This document shows positions 1 to 9,384 of a stretch of DNA of 64,000 nucleotides, piece after piece; position 1 is the first letter of the stretch; every line of letters begins with the position of its first letter. The stretch comes from Acidobacteriota bacterium (lineage in GTDB: Bacteria > Acidobacteriota > Vicinamibacteria > Vicinamibacterales > CAVVIG01): positions 62,001 to 126,000 of the forward strand of contig JACPZW010000055.1 in assembly GCA_016195265.1 (NCBI GenBank), in the 5' to 3' direction. A model generated the notes under the pieces. The model saw only the letters and a list, made by a program, of their open reading frames with translations. It had not been told where the DNA came from and did not search any database. The position numbers and the translations under genes were made by a program.

Positions 1-2
1 AG

Positions 3-1877
3 CGCATCTTCACCGCGTACGCGAACGGCATCAACGCGTACATCGCGCAGCATGGCGACAACCTTCCGGTCGAGTTCACGCTGACGGGCATCACGCCCGA
101 GCCGTGGACCGCCGAGACCGTCGTCTTGCGCGAGCCCGCGTTCGGCGACGCGGTGAGCGAACTGCGCCTCGCCATGGACGTCGCGAAACTGGGCGTCAAA
201 GAAGCGAACCGTCGGGCGGCGCCGGATCCCTGGGACGACCTGACCGTCCCCGAAGGACTCGATGTCTCGCTCATCACCGACGAGGTCCTGGCCGCGACGC
301 GGGCGGGAGGCGGACGGGGGCAAGCGCTCCCGCGGCCGGAGATTCTCGAAAAGTACAGGAAGCTGCTTCCGACCTCGTCCGCGCTCCTGCTGCCGGTATC
401 CGACATCCACGATCTCGGCAGCAACAACTGGGTGGTTGGCCCCTCGATGTCGCCGACCGGCAAGCCGATCGTCTCGAACGATCCCCATCGCGAGGTCTCG
501 AACCCGTCGCTGCGCTACATCGTTCACTTGAACGCGCCGGGCTGGAACGTCATCGGATCGGGCGATCCGCCGTTTGTCGGCGTGAGCATGGGCCACAACG
601 AGAAGGTGGCCTGGGGCCTCACGATCGTCGGGACGGACTTCCAGGATGTCTTCGTCGAAGACCTCAACCCGGCGAACGCGAACGAGATGATCTACAACGG
701 CACGCCCGAACCGTTGAAGGTCGTCACGGAAACCATCAAGGTGAAAGGGGAATCGCCTCGAACCGTGGCATTGAAGTTCAGTCGTCACGGGCCGATCTTT
801 TTCGTCGACGAGGTGCACCACAAAGCCTACGCGCTGCGCAGCGTTTTCACGGAGCCCGGCACGGCGTCGTACCTGGGCGAGTTGAAGCTGGACCAGGCGC
901 AGAACTGCAAGGAGTTCCTCGAGTTGGCGATGTACTGGAAAGCCAACTCCGAGAACCTGATCTGCGGTGACGTCGACGGCAACATCAGCTGGCAGGCGTC
1001 GGCGCTGACACCGCACCGCAAGGGCGGCTGGCTCGGCCGGTTGCCGGTGCCCGGCACGGGCCGCTACGAGTGGGACGGTTTCCGCGCCGAGTTGCCGAAG
1101 GAATACAACCCGTCCCGCGGCTTCATCGCCACGGCGAACCACAACATCAACCCGAAGGGCTACTGGCCGCCGGTGGTGTTCAAGACGACCAACACGCTGC
1201 CGTACGACCGGATTACGAGAATCCTGCAGGTGATCAAGCCGGGCCAGGTGTTCTCGATCGAAGACGCGCAGAAGCTGCAGCGCGACGTGTACTCGCTGCG
1301 CGGCGCCGCCGATCAGGCCGCGTTCCGCGGCTGGACGGCGAAAGATCCCGTCGTCGAGAGCGCGCGCGACATGGTGGCGAAGTGGGACGCGCTGCTTTCC
1401 GTCGATAGTGTGCCCGCGGCGATTTACATCACGTGGCGCCGGCTGCCAGAGCAGAGCGCGAGCGGGGCCGAGCCGGCCACGAGTGTGAAGCACGACGCGA
1501 TCGAAGCCGGCCTTCGGAAAACCATCGATAAACTCACGGCCGATCTCGGTGGGGACTGGAGCCAGTGGCGGTACGGCCGTGTCCATGCGCAGGCGTATCC
1601 GCATCCGCTGCTGAAGGAATTCGATCTGCCGACCGTCGAACGCCGCGGCGGGAACGGCGCGGTGGGCGCCGACGGCGCCACGTACCGCGAGATCATCGAC
1701 GTGTCGAATTGGGACCGTTCGTTGACGATCAACACGCCCGGGCAGTCGGGACAGCCGGAGAGCCCGTTCTACGGCAACCTGTTGCCGCTCTGGACCAACG
1801 ACCAGTACTTCCAGATGACGTTCAGCCGATCGGCCGTCGATGCACACGCGGCCCATCGGCTGAAGCTGACGCCGTAG
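3..1877 (+). CDS. Penicillin acylase family protein (5' end outside window)
   Basis: Ntn-hydrolase of the penicillin/cephalosporin acylase family, which cleaves amide bonds such as acyl side chains or acyl-homoserine lactones, usually in the periplasm. The frame is open from base 3 (AYANGINAYI is typical of the alpha chain), so the start and signal peptide lie upstream of the window; 624 residues are visible. The autocatalytic nucleophile is the Ser of GSNNWVV (codon 420-422), which becomes the N-terminus of the beta chain after processing. SNDPH and GHNEKVAWG follow, as usual in the family. A TonB receptor follows after 39 bp in the same direction. The substrate cannot be read from sequence. 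Confidence 0.9.
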   Translation, partial: RIFTAYANGINAYIAQHGDNLPVEFTLTGITPEPWTAETVVLREPAFGDAVSELRLAMDVAKLGVKEANRRAAPDPWDDLTVPEGLDVSLITDEVLAATRAGGGRGQALPRPEILEKYRKLLPTSSALLLPVSDIHDLGSNNWVVGPSMSPTGKPIVSNDPHREVSNPSLRYIVHLNAPGWNVIGSGDPPFVGVSMGHNEKVAWGLTIVGTDFQDVFVEDLNPANANEMIYNGTPEPLKVVTETIKVKGESPRTVALKFSRHGPIFFVDEVHHKAYALRSVFTEPGTASYLGELKLDQAQNCKEFLELAMYWKANSENLICGDVDGNISWQASALTPHRKGGWLGRLPVPGTGRYEWDGFRAELPKEYNPSRGFIATANHNINPKGYWPPVVFKTTNTLPYDRITRILQVIKPGQVFSIEDAQKLQRDVYSLRGAADQAAFRGWTAKDPVVESARDMVAKWDALLSVDSVPAAIYITWRRLPEQSASGAEPATSVKHDAIEAGLRKTIDKLTADLGGDWSQWRYGRVHAQAYPHPLLKEFDLPTVERRGGNGAVGADGATYREIIDVSNWDRSLTINTPGQSGQPESPFYGNLLPLWTNDQYFQMTFSRSAVDAHAAHRLKLTP

Positions 1878-1916
1878 CTCGCCGGTCACGAATCCAGTTC
1901 ACATGAGGAGAGAGAA

Positions 1917-4904
1917 ATGAGAGTCCTGACGGGGCGGGCGCTTGCCGTTGCCGGTTTGCTCATCGCGACCGGGTCGGCGGTGCACGCGCAGACCATTGCC
2001 GGCGTCGTCAAAGACGCGACCGGCGCCGTGTTGCCGGGCGTGACCGTGGAAGCGTCCAGCCCGGCCCTGATCGAAAAGGTGCGTTCTGTCGCGACCGACG
2101 GCACCGGCCAGTACAAGATTGTCAGCCTGAGTCCCGGGACGTACACGGTCACGTTCACACTGACCGGATTCGGGGCGTTCAAGCGCGAAGGCATCGTGCT
2201 GACCACGGATTTCACGGCGACCATCAATGCGGAATTGAAAATTGGCAGCGTCGAAGAGTCGATCACGGTTTCCGGCGCATCGCCGCTCGTCGACACGCAG
2301 TCGGCCACCAAGCAGACCGTGCTCTCCCGCGAAGTCCTCGACCAGCTGCCGGCGGCGCGCAGTATCCAGGGCGCCGGTGCGCTGATTCCAGGCGTGACGA
2401 TGGCCGCCACGGTCGGCGGCGGGCGCGACGTCGGCGGCAGCACGAAACTGCAGCAGCCCGGCCTCACGTTCCACGGTGACGGCGGCACCATCCAGCGCTG
2501 GGACGGCTTCTGGCTGAGCAACGTGCAAGGCACCGGCACCGGCGGCGCGACGAGCTTCTACGTCAACGACGCGGGCGCCCAGGAGCTCGTGTACTCGACC
2601 GGGGCCGAGCAAATCGACATGTCCGCGCCGGGCCTGTATGTGAACATGATTCCGAAGGACGGCGGCAACACGCTGCGCGGCGTCGTCTACGGCGACTTCA
2701 CGCACACCGGGTGGCAGGCGAACAACCTCGGTCCGGAGCTGAAGGCGGTTGGGCTGACGAACGTGGCGCAGGTGTACCACATCTCGGACTTCAATGTGGG
2801 CGTCGGCGGTCCGATCAAGAAGGACCGGCTGTGGTACTTCGTCGCGTACCGCTACGAGGCGATCGATCAAACGGTGGTCGACAGCTACTACGACCAGGAC
2901 GTCTCACCTTATATATATGTGCCCGACCTGAGCCGGCCGGGCGAAGACGACGGCAACATCCCCAACGAGTCGGTGCGCCTGACCTATAAGGCGAGCGAGA
3001 AAGACAAGTTTCAGGGATGGTTCACGAACCAGAACAAGTACCGGTCGCATTACAACATCAGCGCGAGCCGAACGCCGTCGGCGACGTCCCTCCAGGACAC
3101 GCCGTACGCGCAGGCCACCACGGTGAAGTGGACGCGAACGCAGAGCAACCGGCTGCTGTTTGAGGGTGGCTTCGCCAGGGGGCGCACCCTGTACCAGGAG
3201 CTCTATCAGCCCAACGTGTCGCCGGCGTCGGACCAGGCCACGGTCGAATCGGTGAAGATCTACTCCATCACCGACAGCGCGAACGGGAAGGTCTTCAAGG
3301 CGTACGACAACGGGTACAGCGGACACGGCGGGGACATGCAGAACGGCCGGCTGGGCGCCACCTACGTGACCGGCGCGCACGACGTCAAGTTCGGCGTCAT
3401 GCTGGGCCACGCCACGTCGCCGAGTCCCAACTGGTACACGGGCGACATCACGATGACGTTCAACAACGGCGTCCCGGCATCGATCACGAAGCGCATTCCG
3501 AGCGACCAGTTGAACGGCTACTATCCGGACCTGGGGATTTTCGGGCAGGACCGGTGGACCTTCAAGCGCGCGACGGTGACGGCCGGCGTCCGCTACGACT
3601 ACTTCGTGGGCAACGTGCTCGACGGCACCCTGCCGGCGAGCCGCTGGAATCCGGCGCAGTTCTTCCCGGGGTTCAGAGTCCAGGCGTGGAAGGACGTGTC
3701 GCCCCGGGCAGGCGTGGCGTTCGACGTGTTCGGCGACGGCAAGACCGCGCTGAAGTGGAGCATCGCACGATACGTGGCGGCGGACGGCGTGAGCACCGCG
3801 ACCGCCAACAACCCGCAGAACACGGTCGGCCGGACCGACACGCTTGCGTGGAACGACATCAACCACGACTACACGATCTACAATCCCGACGGATCGCTGC
3901 AGGCCAACGAACTGGGGCCGAGCACCAACAAGAACTTCGGCAAGGTGATTCCGTCGACAACCACGCAGGATCCGGCCACGCTGAACGGCTGGAACGCGCG
4001 GGGTTCTTCGATTGAATGGCAGGCCGTCCTGCAGCATCAGATCTCATCGCGCGTCTCGGTGACCGGCGACTACTACTTCCGATGGAAGGGCAATCAGCTC
4101 GTCACCGACAACACGCTCGTCAACAGCGCGAGTTACGGCGGGCCCTTCTGCATGACCGCGCCGTCCAGCCCGCAATTGCCGAACAACGGCGGATATCAGC
4201 TGTGCGGCCTGTACGATCTCACTCCGGCCGCGGTCGGGCAGGTGCAGAACAACGTCACGTTCGCCAGGAACTTCTCGGGCATCACGGATCACTACATGGG
4301 CTACGACCTCACGGTGAACGGGCGTTACGACGGCGGGACGTTCCAGGGCGGCCTCAACGCGCAGAAACGCGACTACGACACCTGCAACGCCCCGATTCTG
4401 TCGGGCACGACCATCAACCAGGTGGACAGCCCCGAGGCGGTGTTCTGTCACCAGGTCACGCCCTACCGTCCCGATTTCAAGTTCTTCGCGACGCGGCAAC
4501 TGCCGTGGGACGTGATGGTCAGCGGCACGTATCAGTTCAGTTCGGGACCGATGATCCTGGCGACGTGGGCGGCCCCCAATTCCCTGATCGCGCCGGCCCT
4601 CGGCCGGAATCTGTCGGCGTGCCCGGCCACGGGCGCGTGCACCGCCACCAAGAGCATTCAGTTGATCGAGCCGGGATCGCTGTACGCCGCGTACCAGAAC
4701 CAGCTCGATCTGCGGCTGTCGAAGCGGCTCAGGATCGGCCGATACACGCTTCGCGCGGACGCGAACCTCTACAACGTGTTCAACAGCGATTACGCCAACT
4801 CGATCAACACGACCTTCTCGACGAGCGCCAGCAACCAGTACATGCGGCCGACGGCCGTGCTGTTGAGCCGGCTGTTCAAGGTCGGCGGGCAGATCGAGTT
4901 CTAG
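1917..4904 (+). CDS. TonB-dependent receptor with carboxypeptidase-regulatory-like N-terminal domain (Oar-like)
   Basis: Outer-membrane protein of 995 residues. A signal peptide (about 1-24, ending AVHAQ) precedes a carboxypeptidase-regulatory/CNA-B-like fold at about 25-110 (GVVKDATGAVLPGVTVEA), then a plug-like segment and a long beta-barrel ending GGQIEF with the C-terminal aromatic typical of barrels. This is the Oar/SusC-like type that is highly multiplied in Acidobacteriota. The start has a clear AGGAGAG Shine-Dalgarno. It sits between a penicillin-acylase-like enzyme and periplasmic hydrolases, so uptake of their substrates or products is likely. A close relative lies at 25899-28853; the first ~110 residues of the two are very similar. 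Confidence 0.9.
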   Translation: MRVLTGRALAVAGLLIATGSAVHAQTIAGVVKDATGAVLPGVTVEASSPALIEKVRSVATDGTGQYKIVSLSPGTYTVTFTLTGFGAFKREGIVLTTDFTATINAELKIGSVEESITVSGASPLVDTQSATKQTVLSREVLDQLPAARSIQGAGALIPGVTMAATVGGGRDVGGSTKLQQPGLTFHGDGGTIQRWDGFWLSNVQGTGTGGATSFYVNDAGAQELVYSTGAEQIDMSAPGLYVNMIPKDGGNTLRGVVYGDFTHTGWQANNLGPELKAVGLTNVAQVYHISDFNVGVGGPIKKDRLWYFVAYRYEAIDQTVVDSYYDQDVSPYIYVPDLSRPGEDDGNIPNESVRLTYKASEKDKFQGWFTNQNKYRSHYNISASRTPSATSLQDTPYAQATTVKWTRTQSNRLLFEGGFARGRTLYQELYQPNVSPASDQATVESVKIYSITDSANGKVFKAYDNGYSGHGGDMQNGRLGATYVTGAHDVKFGVMLGHATSPSPNWYTGDITMTFNNGVPASITKRIPSDQLNGYYPDLGIFGQDRWTFKRATVTAGVRYDYFVGNVLDGTLPASRWNPAQFFPGFRVQAWKDVSPRAGVAFDVFGDGKTALKWSIARYVAADGVSTATANNPQNTVGRTDTLAWNDINHDYTIYNPDGSLQANELGPSTNKNFGKVIPSTTTQDPATLNGWNARGSSIEWQAVLQHQISSRVSVTGDYYFRWKGNQLVTDNTLVNSASYGGPFCMTAPSSPQLPNNGGYQLCGLYDLTPAAVGQVQNNVTFARNFSGITDHYMGYDLTVNGRYDGGTFQGGLNAQKRDYDTCNAPILSGTTINQVDSPEAVFCHQVTPYRPDFKFFATRQLPWDVMVSGTYQFSSGPMILATWAAPNSLIAPALGRNLSACPATGACTATKSIQLIEPGSLYAAYQNQLDLRLSKRLRIGRYTLRADANLYNVFNSDYANSINTTFSTSASNQYMRPTAVLLSRLFKVGGQIEF

Positions 4905-4943
4905 GCAAGGGACAGGGAGTCGAAGCGGTAGACAAGGAGCGGG

Positions 4944-6023
4944 ATGATGAAAAGACACGCATTGTTGTTCTTGGGTCTGGCCGCGCTGGCAGCGGTTCCG
5001 GCCCTGGTGCGGTCGCAGGGAGCGGCGTATCCCATCACGGTCATTCCAACAGGAAAGGGCCCATACACGTTTCCCCAGGGCTACCAGACGCCGTGGGACA
5101 AGATTGAGATCATGGTGACGGAAAAAATGTCGCCGAATCTCTTCGTCCTGCATGGCTCGCAAGGCCTTGATCCGGCACATCCCGACGCGTCCGGCGGCCG
5201 GGCCATGGCGCTCTTCGGATCGGATGGCGTCCTGATGGTAGATACCGAAAACAGGCAGACGGCCGAGCAGACGTTGAAGGCAATCCGGTCCTTCACCAGC
5301 GCGCCCATCAGGATCCTGGTCAACACGCACATTCATCCCGACCACACCGGCGCCAACGCCTTCTTCGCGAAGCAGGGGGCGATCATCTTCTCGCAGGAAG
5401 ATCTGCAGAGCGAGATGCTGCGTCCGCCCGCGCGCGGCAACGGCCAGCCGGCCCCGGCGCCCGACATGGCCGGCATTCCGGTGGGGATCTACAAGTACAA
5501 CCCCGCCGCGCCAGGCCAGCCCGCCGTCACCTTCACGATGAACGGCGAAACGGTGGACTTCATCCCGATGATGCCGTCCCACACGGCGGGCGACACCATC
5601 GTGCGCTTCCGCAAGGCCAACGCGATCTACATCGAGGACTTCTACCGCAACTTCGGGTATCCCTTCGCCGATCAGGCCAACGGCGGGTCGATCAAGGGCA
5701 TGCTCGACGCGTCGGATCTCATCGCGAAGCTGGCCGGCCCCGACACGACGCTCATCCCTGGCCATGGCACGCTGATCAAGAAGAACGATCTCCTGCCGTA
5801 TCGCGCCATGCTCGTGGACATCCTGGCCAAGGTGAAGACGCTGCGCGATCAGGGCACGTCGCTGAAGGACGTGCTGGCCGCGAACCTGACGGCGCCGTAC
5901 GACAAGGCGACGCAGGGCGACACGCAACAGAGCAAGGATCGCTTCATCACCGAGGTGTACGACGAGGTGAAGGACTTCCCGCCGATCGTGGACGGCAAGC
6001 GGACGATGCCGAGACATCCCTAG
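4944..6023 (+). CDS. MBL-fold metallo-hydrolase, secreted
   Basis: Zinc hydrolase of the metallo-beta-lactamase superfamily, up to 359 residues. A signal peptide (MMKRHALLFLGLAALAAVPALVRSQG) directs it to the periplasm. The metal motif HxHxDH is HIHPDH in VNTHIHPDHTGAN. A later His lies in SHTAGDT, the bridging Asp is probably in YIEDFY, and the last His is in IPGHG. Two ATGs are adjacent (4944 and 4947); the AGGAG at 4935-4939 is better spaced for 4947. It follows the TonB receptor by 39 bp and precedes an amidohydrolase by 12 bp, so it is probably in one operon. The superfamily covers lactonases, beta-lactamases and alkylsulfatases; the substrate is unknown. Confidence 0.85.
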   Translation: MMKRHALLFLGLAALAAVPALVRSQGAAYPITVIPTGKGPYTFPQGYQTPWDKIEIMVTEKMSPNLFVLHGSQGLDPAHPDASGGRAMALFGSDGVLMVDTENRQTAEQTLKAIRSFTSAPIRILVNTHIHPDHTGANAFFAKQGAIIFSQEDLQSEMLRPPARGNGQPAPAPDMAGIPVGIYKYNPAAPGQPAVTFTMNGETVDFIPMMPSHTAGDTIVRFRKANAIYIEDFYRNFGYPFADQANGGSIKGMLDASDLIAKLAGPDTTLIPGHGTLIKKNDLLPYRAMLVDILAKVKTLRDQGTSLKDVLAANLTAPYDKATQGDTQQSKDRFITEVYDEVKDFPPIVDGKRTMPRHP

Positions 6024-6035
6024 GGCGGAGGACAC

Positions 6036-7085
6036 ATGAGCGATCTCGATCGGCGAGGCTTTCTGACGGGCGCCATTGCGGCGCTCGCGCTGCCGGCGAC
6101 CGCCCGCCGGGAAGGGGTCGCGGCGTTCGCGCAGGCGGCGGCCGGCGCCAAGGCACAGCGCATCGACATCCACCATCACTTCGCGCCTCCGGCGTGGGTC
6201 TTGGAAGTGCGGGGGCGGCCGCTGCTGCAGACGGCCAACACCACGTGGACCCCGGAAAAGTCGATCGAGGATCTCGACCGCGCCGGCAGCGCGGCGGCGG
6301 TGATCTCCATCACCAACCCCGGCCTGTGGTTCGGCGACAATCAGACGACGAACCGGATCGCGCGCGCGTGCAATGAGTACGGCGCCCGGCTGGTGCAGCA
6401 GTATCCGACGCGGTTCGGCCTGTTCGCGGCGATGCCGCTGCCCGACGTCGACGCGACGCTGAAGGAAATCGCGTATGCCTACGATGTGCTGAAGGTCGAC
6501 GGCGTCGGTCTGTTCACGAGCTACGGTGACACGTGGCTGGGTAACGCCGCGTTCCGGCCCGTGATGGAAGAGCTCAACCGGCGCAAGGCTGTCGTGCACG
6601 TCCACCCGACGGCGGCGAATTGCTGCCGGAACCTCGACTACGGCACGGCGCCCGGGAGCATCGAGTACGGCACGGACACGACGCGCGCGATCATCGGCGT
6701 GACGTTCAGCGGCGACACGACTCGCTATCCGGACATCAGGTTCATCTGGTCGCACGGCGGGGGGTCGGCGCCCTTCCTCGCCGGCCGCATCGATGGCGGC
6801 TCCGCCAACGCGAAGGCCCGGATGCCGGCCGGCTTCCTGGCCGAAGCGAAGAAATTCTTTTACGACACGGCCGGCGCGGCCAATCGCGGCGCCATCGCGT
6901 CGCTGCTGGAACTGGTGGGCACGTCGCACGTGCTCTTCGGAACCGATTTCCCGCCGGGAGGGACGAACCTCGCTGTGGCCAGGGCGGTGGCGGCTCTCGG
7001 CTTCTTCAACGACAACGACCTGCGCGCGATCGAGCGGGACAACGCTGTCAGGCTGCTGCCGCGCCTCAAGGCTTCTTCGGCGTAA
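6036..7085 (+). CDS. Amidohydrolase (ACMSD-like), Tat-exported
   Basis: Metal-dependent hydrolase/decarboxylase of the amidohydrolase-2 (ACMSD/gamma-resorcylate decarboxylase) family, 349 residues. The N-terminus carries a Tat-type signal (LDRRGFLTG followed by a hydrophobic stretch). Metal ligands are visible as IDIHHHF near residue 47, HVHPTAANCC in the middle, WSHGGGSAPFLAGR and FGTDFPPG towards the end, as in ACMSD-fold enzymes. A GGAGG precedes the ATG. It lies 12 bp after the MBL-fold gene. A similar enzyme is at 17380-18453, so the block encodes two. Aromatic-acid or amide substrates are both possible. Confidence 0.85.
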   Translation: MSDLDRRGFLTGAIAALALPATARREGVAAFAQAAAGAKAQRIDIHHHFAPPAWVLEVRGRPLLQTANTTWTPEKSIEDLDRAGSAAAVISITNPGLWFGDNQTTNRIARACNEYGARLVQQYPTRFGLFAAMPLPDVDATLKEIAYAYDVLKVDGVGLFTSYGDTWLGNAAFRPVMEELNRRKAVVHVHPTAANCCRNLDYGTAPGSIEYGTDTTRAIIGVTFSGDTTRYPDIRFIWSHGGGSAPFLAGRIDGGSANAKARMPAGFLAEAKKFFYDTAGAANRGAIASLLELVGTSHVLFGTDFPPGGTNLAVARAVAALGFFNDNDLRAIERDNAVRLLPRLKASSA

Positions 7086-7097
7086 GCCAGAAACCGG

Positions 7098-7798
7098 CTA
7101 TTGGTTCCAAGCGGCGCGCACGGGCTGACCGATCAAGAGCGACGGGTCGGCGCCCTTGCGCGGCACGAACTTCTGCGGACGGCCGCCCCACACCTCTGCC
7201 GTGTAGAGATTACCATCCTGGTCGACGCTCGGCGCCAGGTCTCGAACTTCGTCGGGTCGCTCAGGTCGCCGCGGCGCGGCGGCACGAAGTACGCGACCTC
7301 CTTCGGCTCGGTCGGATTCGAGATGTCGAAGATGCGGAGTCCGGCGTTGAAATACGTCATCGCGACCACATTCGGCCTGGCGACGCCCGGCGCGGCCCAC
7401 GGCTGGATGTTGTGCGAGCTGAAGCGTCCCCGCGCCTGACAGAAGTCGGCGTACGGCGCGTCGGGCGGCGCCGCCGGCCTCGGGAAGTGGCCGACCACCT
7501 TCGGATTCTTTCTGTCTTTCACGTCGATCACGTACGGCGTGTGCCAGGGCTCTCGGCAATCCGACTCGAGCGATTCGAACACCGAAATCACCGTATTCTG
7601 CAGCCTCGGGTACGCGGCGCCAGCTTCGATCGGATAGATGGTGTGGTGCGGGATGCCGCCCATCGCTTCGAGCTGATACGAGAGACGCCCGATCGGTTTG
7701 GGATGACTGATGTCGGCGAGATCGAGGATGAACATGCCGAAATGGCCCATGCCGCAGTAGCCGATCGTCCCGCCGTCCTCGACGCGTCTGGGCACGAC
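7098..7798 (-). pseudogene. LVIVD-repeat protein, truncated and frameshifted
   Basis: Remnant of a beta-propeller-type LVIVD-repeat protein. Repeats such as FGMFILDLADISHPKPIGRL, PYVIDVKDRKNPKVVGHF and LRIFDISNPTEPKEVAYF are visible. The reading frame enters from the joint at about 7798 with no plausible N-terminus. Near 7240 an indel moves the frame, so that the C-terminal part (DQDGNLYTAEVWGGRPQKFV to RAAWNQ, stop at 7098) is in another frame. It faces the equally truncated PQQ dehydrogenase at 7801, with no intergenic space. The likely history is a divergent gene pair that lost both 5' ends and the promoter region. Function is unknown; such proteins are often secreted. Confidence 0.8.
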
Positions 7799-7800
7799 CG

Positions 7801-9384
7801 CGCGCGTACTGGACCGACGGTCGTGGAGACGACCGCATCTTCACCGTCACGCCGGGGTTTCAGCTCGTCGCGTTAAACGCGAAAACCGGCCAGCAGGAGC
7901 GGGGCTTCGGCCAGAACGGCATCGTCGATCTGTTCAGGGAGCTGGACGTCGTCTTCGACCCGACCGGCACGATCGGCAATAGCTCGCCGCCCGTCGTCTG
8001 CCGCGACGTGGTGATTGTCGGCCCGGCGCAGGCCGAGATGTCGCGGCCGAAGACGAAGACGATGACCAAGGCCGACATCATGGCCTTCGACGTGCGCACC
8101 GGGAAGAAGCGCTGGGTCTTTCACACGATTCCGCGGCCCGGCGAGTTCGGCGCCGACACGTGGCTGCACGGATCGAACGAGTACACGGGGAACGCCGGCG
8201 CCTGGACGACCTTCACCGCGGACAACGATCTCGGCTACGTCTACCTGCCGGTCGAAGCCGCGACGGGCGACTACTACGGCGGTCACCGGCCCGGCGCGAA
8301 TCTCTTTTCGTCGACGCTGGTCGCCGTCGAGGCGTCCACCGGCAAGCGGATCTGGCACTACCAGCTCGTTCATCACGATATCTGGGACTACGACATCGTC
8401 TCTTCGCCCGTCCTGCTCGATCTGCAGATCGAGGGCAAGCCGGTGAAGGCTGTGATCCAGGCGACCAAGCAGGCGTTGCTCTACGTGTTCGATCGCGTGA
8501 CGGGCAAACCGATCTGGCCGATCGAAGAGAAGCCCGCGCCCACGTCCGATGCGCCGGGCGAGTGGACGTCGCCGACGCAGCCGTTTCCAACCAGGCCGCC
8601 GGCCTTCGACCGGCAGGGCATCACGACCAACGACCTCATCGACTGGACGCCGGAGTTGCGGCAGAAGGCGATCGACGCGCTCAAGCCGTACCGAATCGGC
8701 CCGCTCTATCAGCCGGGATCGCTGGCCAACGCGCCGGACGGCACGAAGGGCACGCTGGTGCTGCCCGGCAATCTGGGCGGCTCGAACTGGGAAAGCACCG
8801 CCGCCGATCCGGAGAGCGGCTTCTACTACGTGAGCTCGATCACCCGGCCGACCCGGTTCGCCCTCGTCAAGCCGACGCCGGCCGAGAGCGACATGGACCT
8901 CATCGGCCTCGCGCTCAACCCTCCGCAGCCGGACGTCGAGGGACTCCCGTACCTGAAACCGCCGTACGGCCGCATCACCGCGTACGACATGAACAAGGGC
9001 GCAATCGTCTGGCAGAAGGCCAACGGAGAAACCCCGCCCGCAATCAAGAACCACCCGAGGCTGAAGGACCTGAACATCCCGAAGACCGGGGGTGCCTGGC
9101 GCTCTTCCATTCTCGTGACGAAAACGATGCTGCTGGTCGGCGAGGGATGGGGCGGCCCGCCCATGTTCCGTGCGATGGACAAAGCCACGGGCGAGATCCT
9201 CTGGGAGACGCAGATTCCGGCGGGATCGACGTCGGGTCTGCCAATGACCTACCTGCACAAAGGCAAGCAGTACATCGTCGTCGCTGCCGGGAGCCAGGAC
9301 GCGCGCATTCCAGCGCAGCTGGTCGCGTGGGCGCTGCCGGGGCCGGGCGCGGGGACGGCGTCGGACGGGCGGAGCGAAAGATGA
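7801..9384 (+). CDS. PQQ-dependent dehydrogenase, 5'-truncated
   Basis: Quinoprotein alcohol/sugar dehydrogenase with an eight-bladed propeller, periplasmic in the family. The reading frame is already inside the propeller at the joint (AYWTDG..RIFTVTPGFQLVALNAKTG from 7807), so roughly the first 100-150 residues, including the signal peptide, are missing. From 7801 to the stop about 527 codons remain. Family features are LVHHDIWDYDI, VFDRVTGKPIWPIEE and a C-terminal TYLHKGKQYIVVAAG. No Shine-Dalgarno is associated with the remaining 5' end; the first ATG in frame is at 8008. The stop overlaps the cytochrome start by ATGA. Probably non-functional unless the joint is an assembly error. Confidence 0.8.
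   Translation, partial: RAYWTDGRGDDRIFTVTPGFQLVALNAKTGQQERGFGQNGIVDLFRELDVVFDPTGTIGNSSPPVVCRDVVIVGPAQAEMSRPKTKTMTKADIMAFDVRTGKKRWVFHTIPRPGEFGADTWLHGSNEYTGNAGAWTTFTADNDLGYVYLPVEAATGDYYGGHRPGANLFSSTLVAVEASTGKRIWHYQLVHHDIWDYDIVSSPVLLDLQIEGKPVKAVIQATKQALLYVFDRVTGKPIWPIEEKPAPTSDAPGEWTSPTQPFPTRPPAFDRQGITTNDLIDWTPELRQKAIDALKPYRIGPLYQPGSLANAPDGTKGTLVLPGNLGGSNWESTAADPESGFYYVSSITRPTRFALVKPTPAESDMDLIGLALNPPQPDVEGLPYLKPPYGRITAYDMNKGAIVWQKANGETPPAIKNHPRLKDLNIPKTGGAWRSSILVTKTMLLVGEGWGGPPMFRAMDKATGEILWETQIPAGSTSGLPMTYLHKGKQYIVVAAGSQDARIPAQLVAWALPGPGAGTASDGRSER

Noticed and set aside
4044-6929. Very long minus-strand open frame (over 900 codons) opposite the TonB/MBL/amidohydrolase genes
   Set aside because: It is a shadow of GC-rich coding DNA: Arg/Ala/Gly-rich translation, no domains, and three well-supported genes lie on the plus strand.
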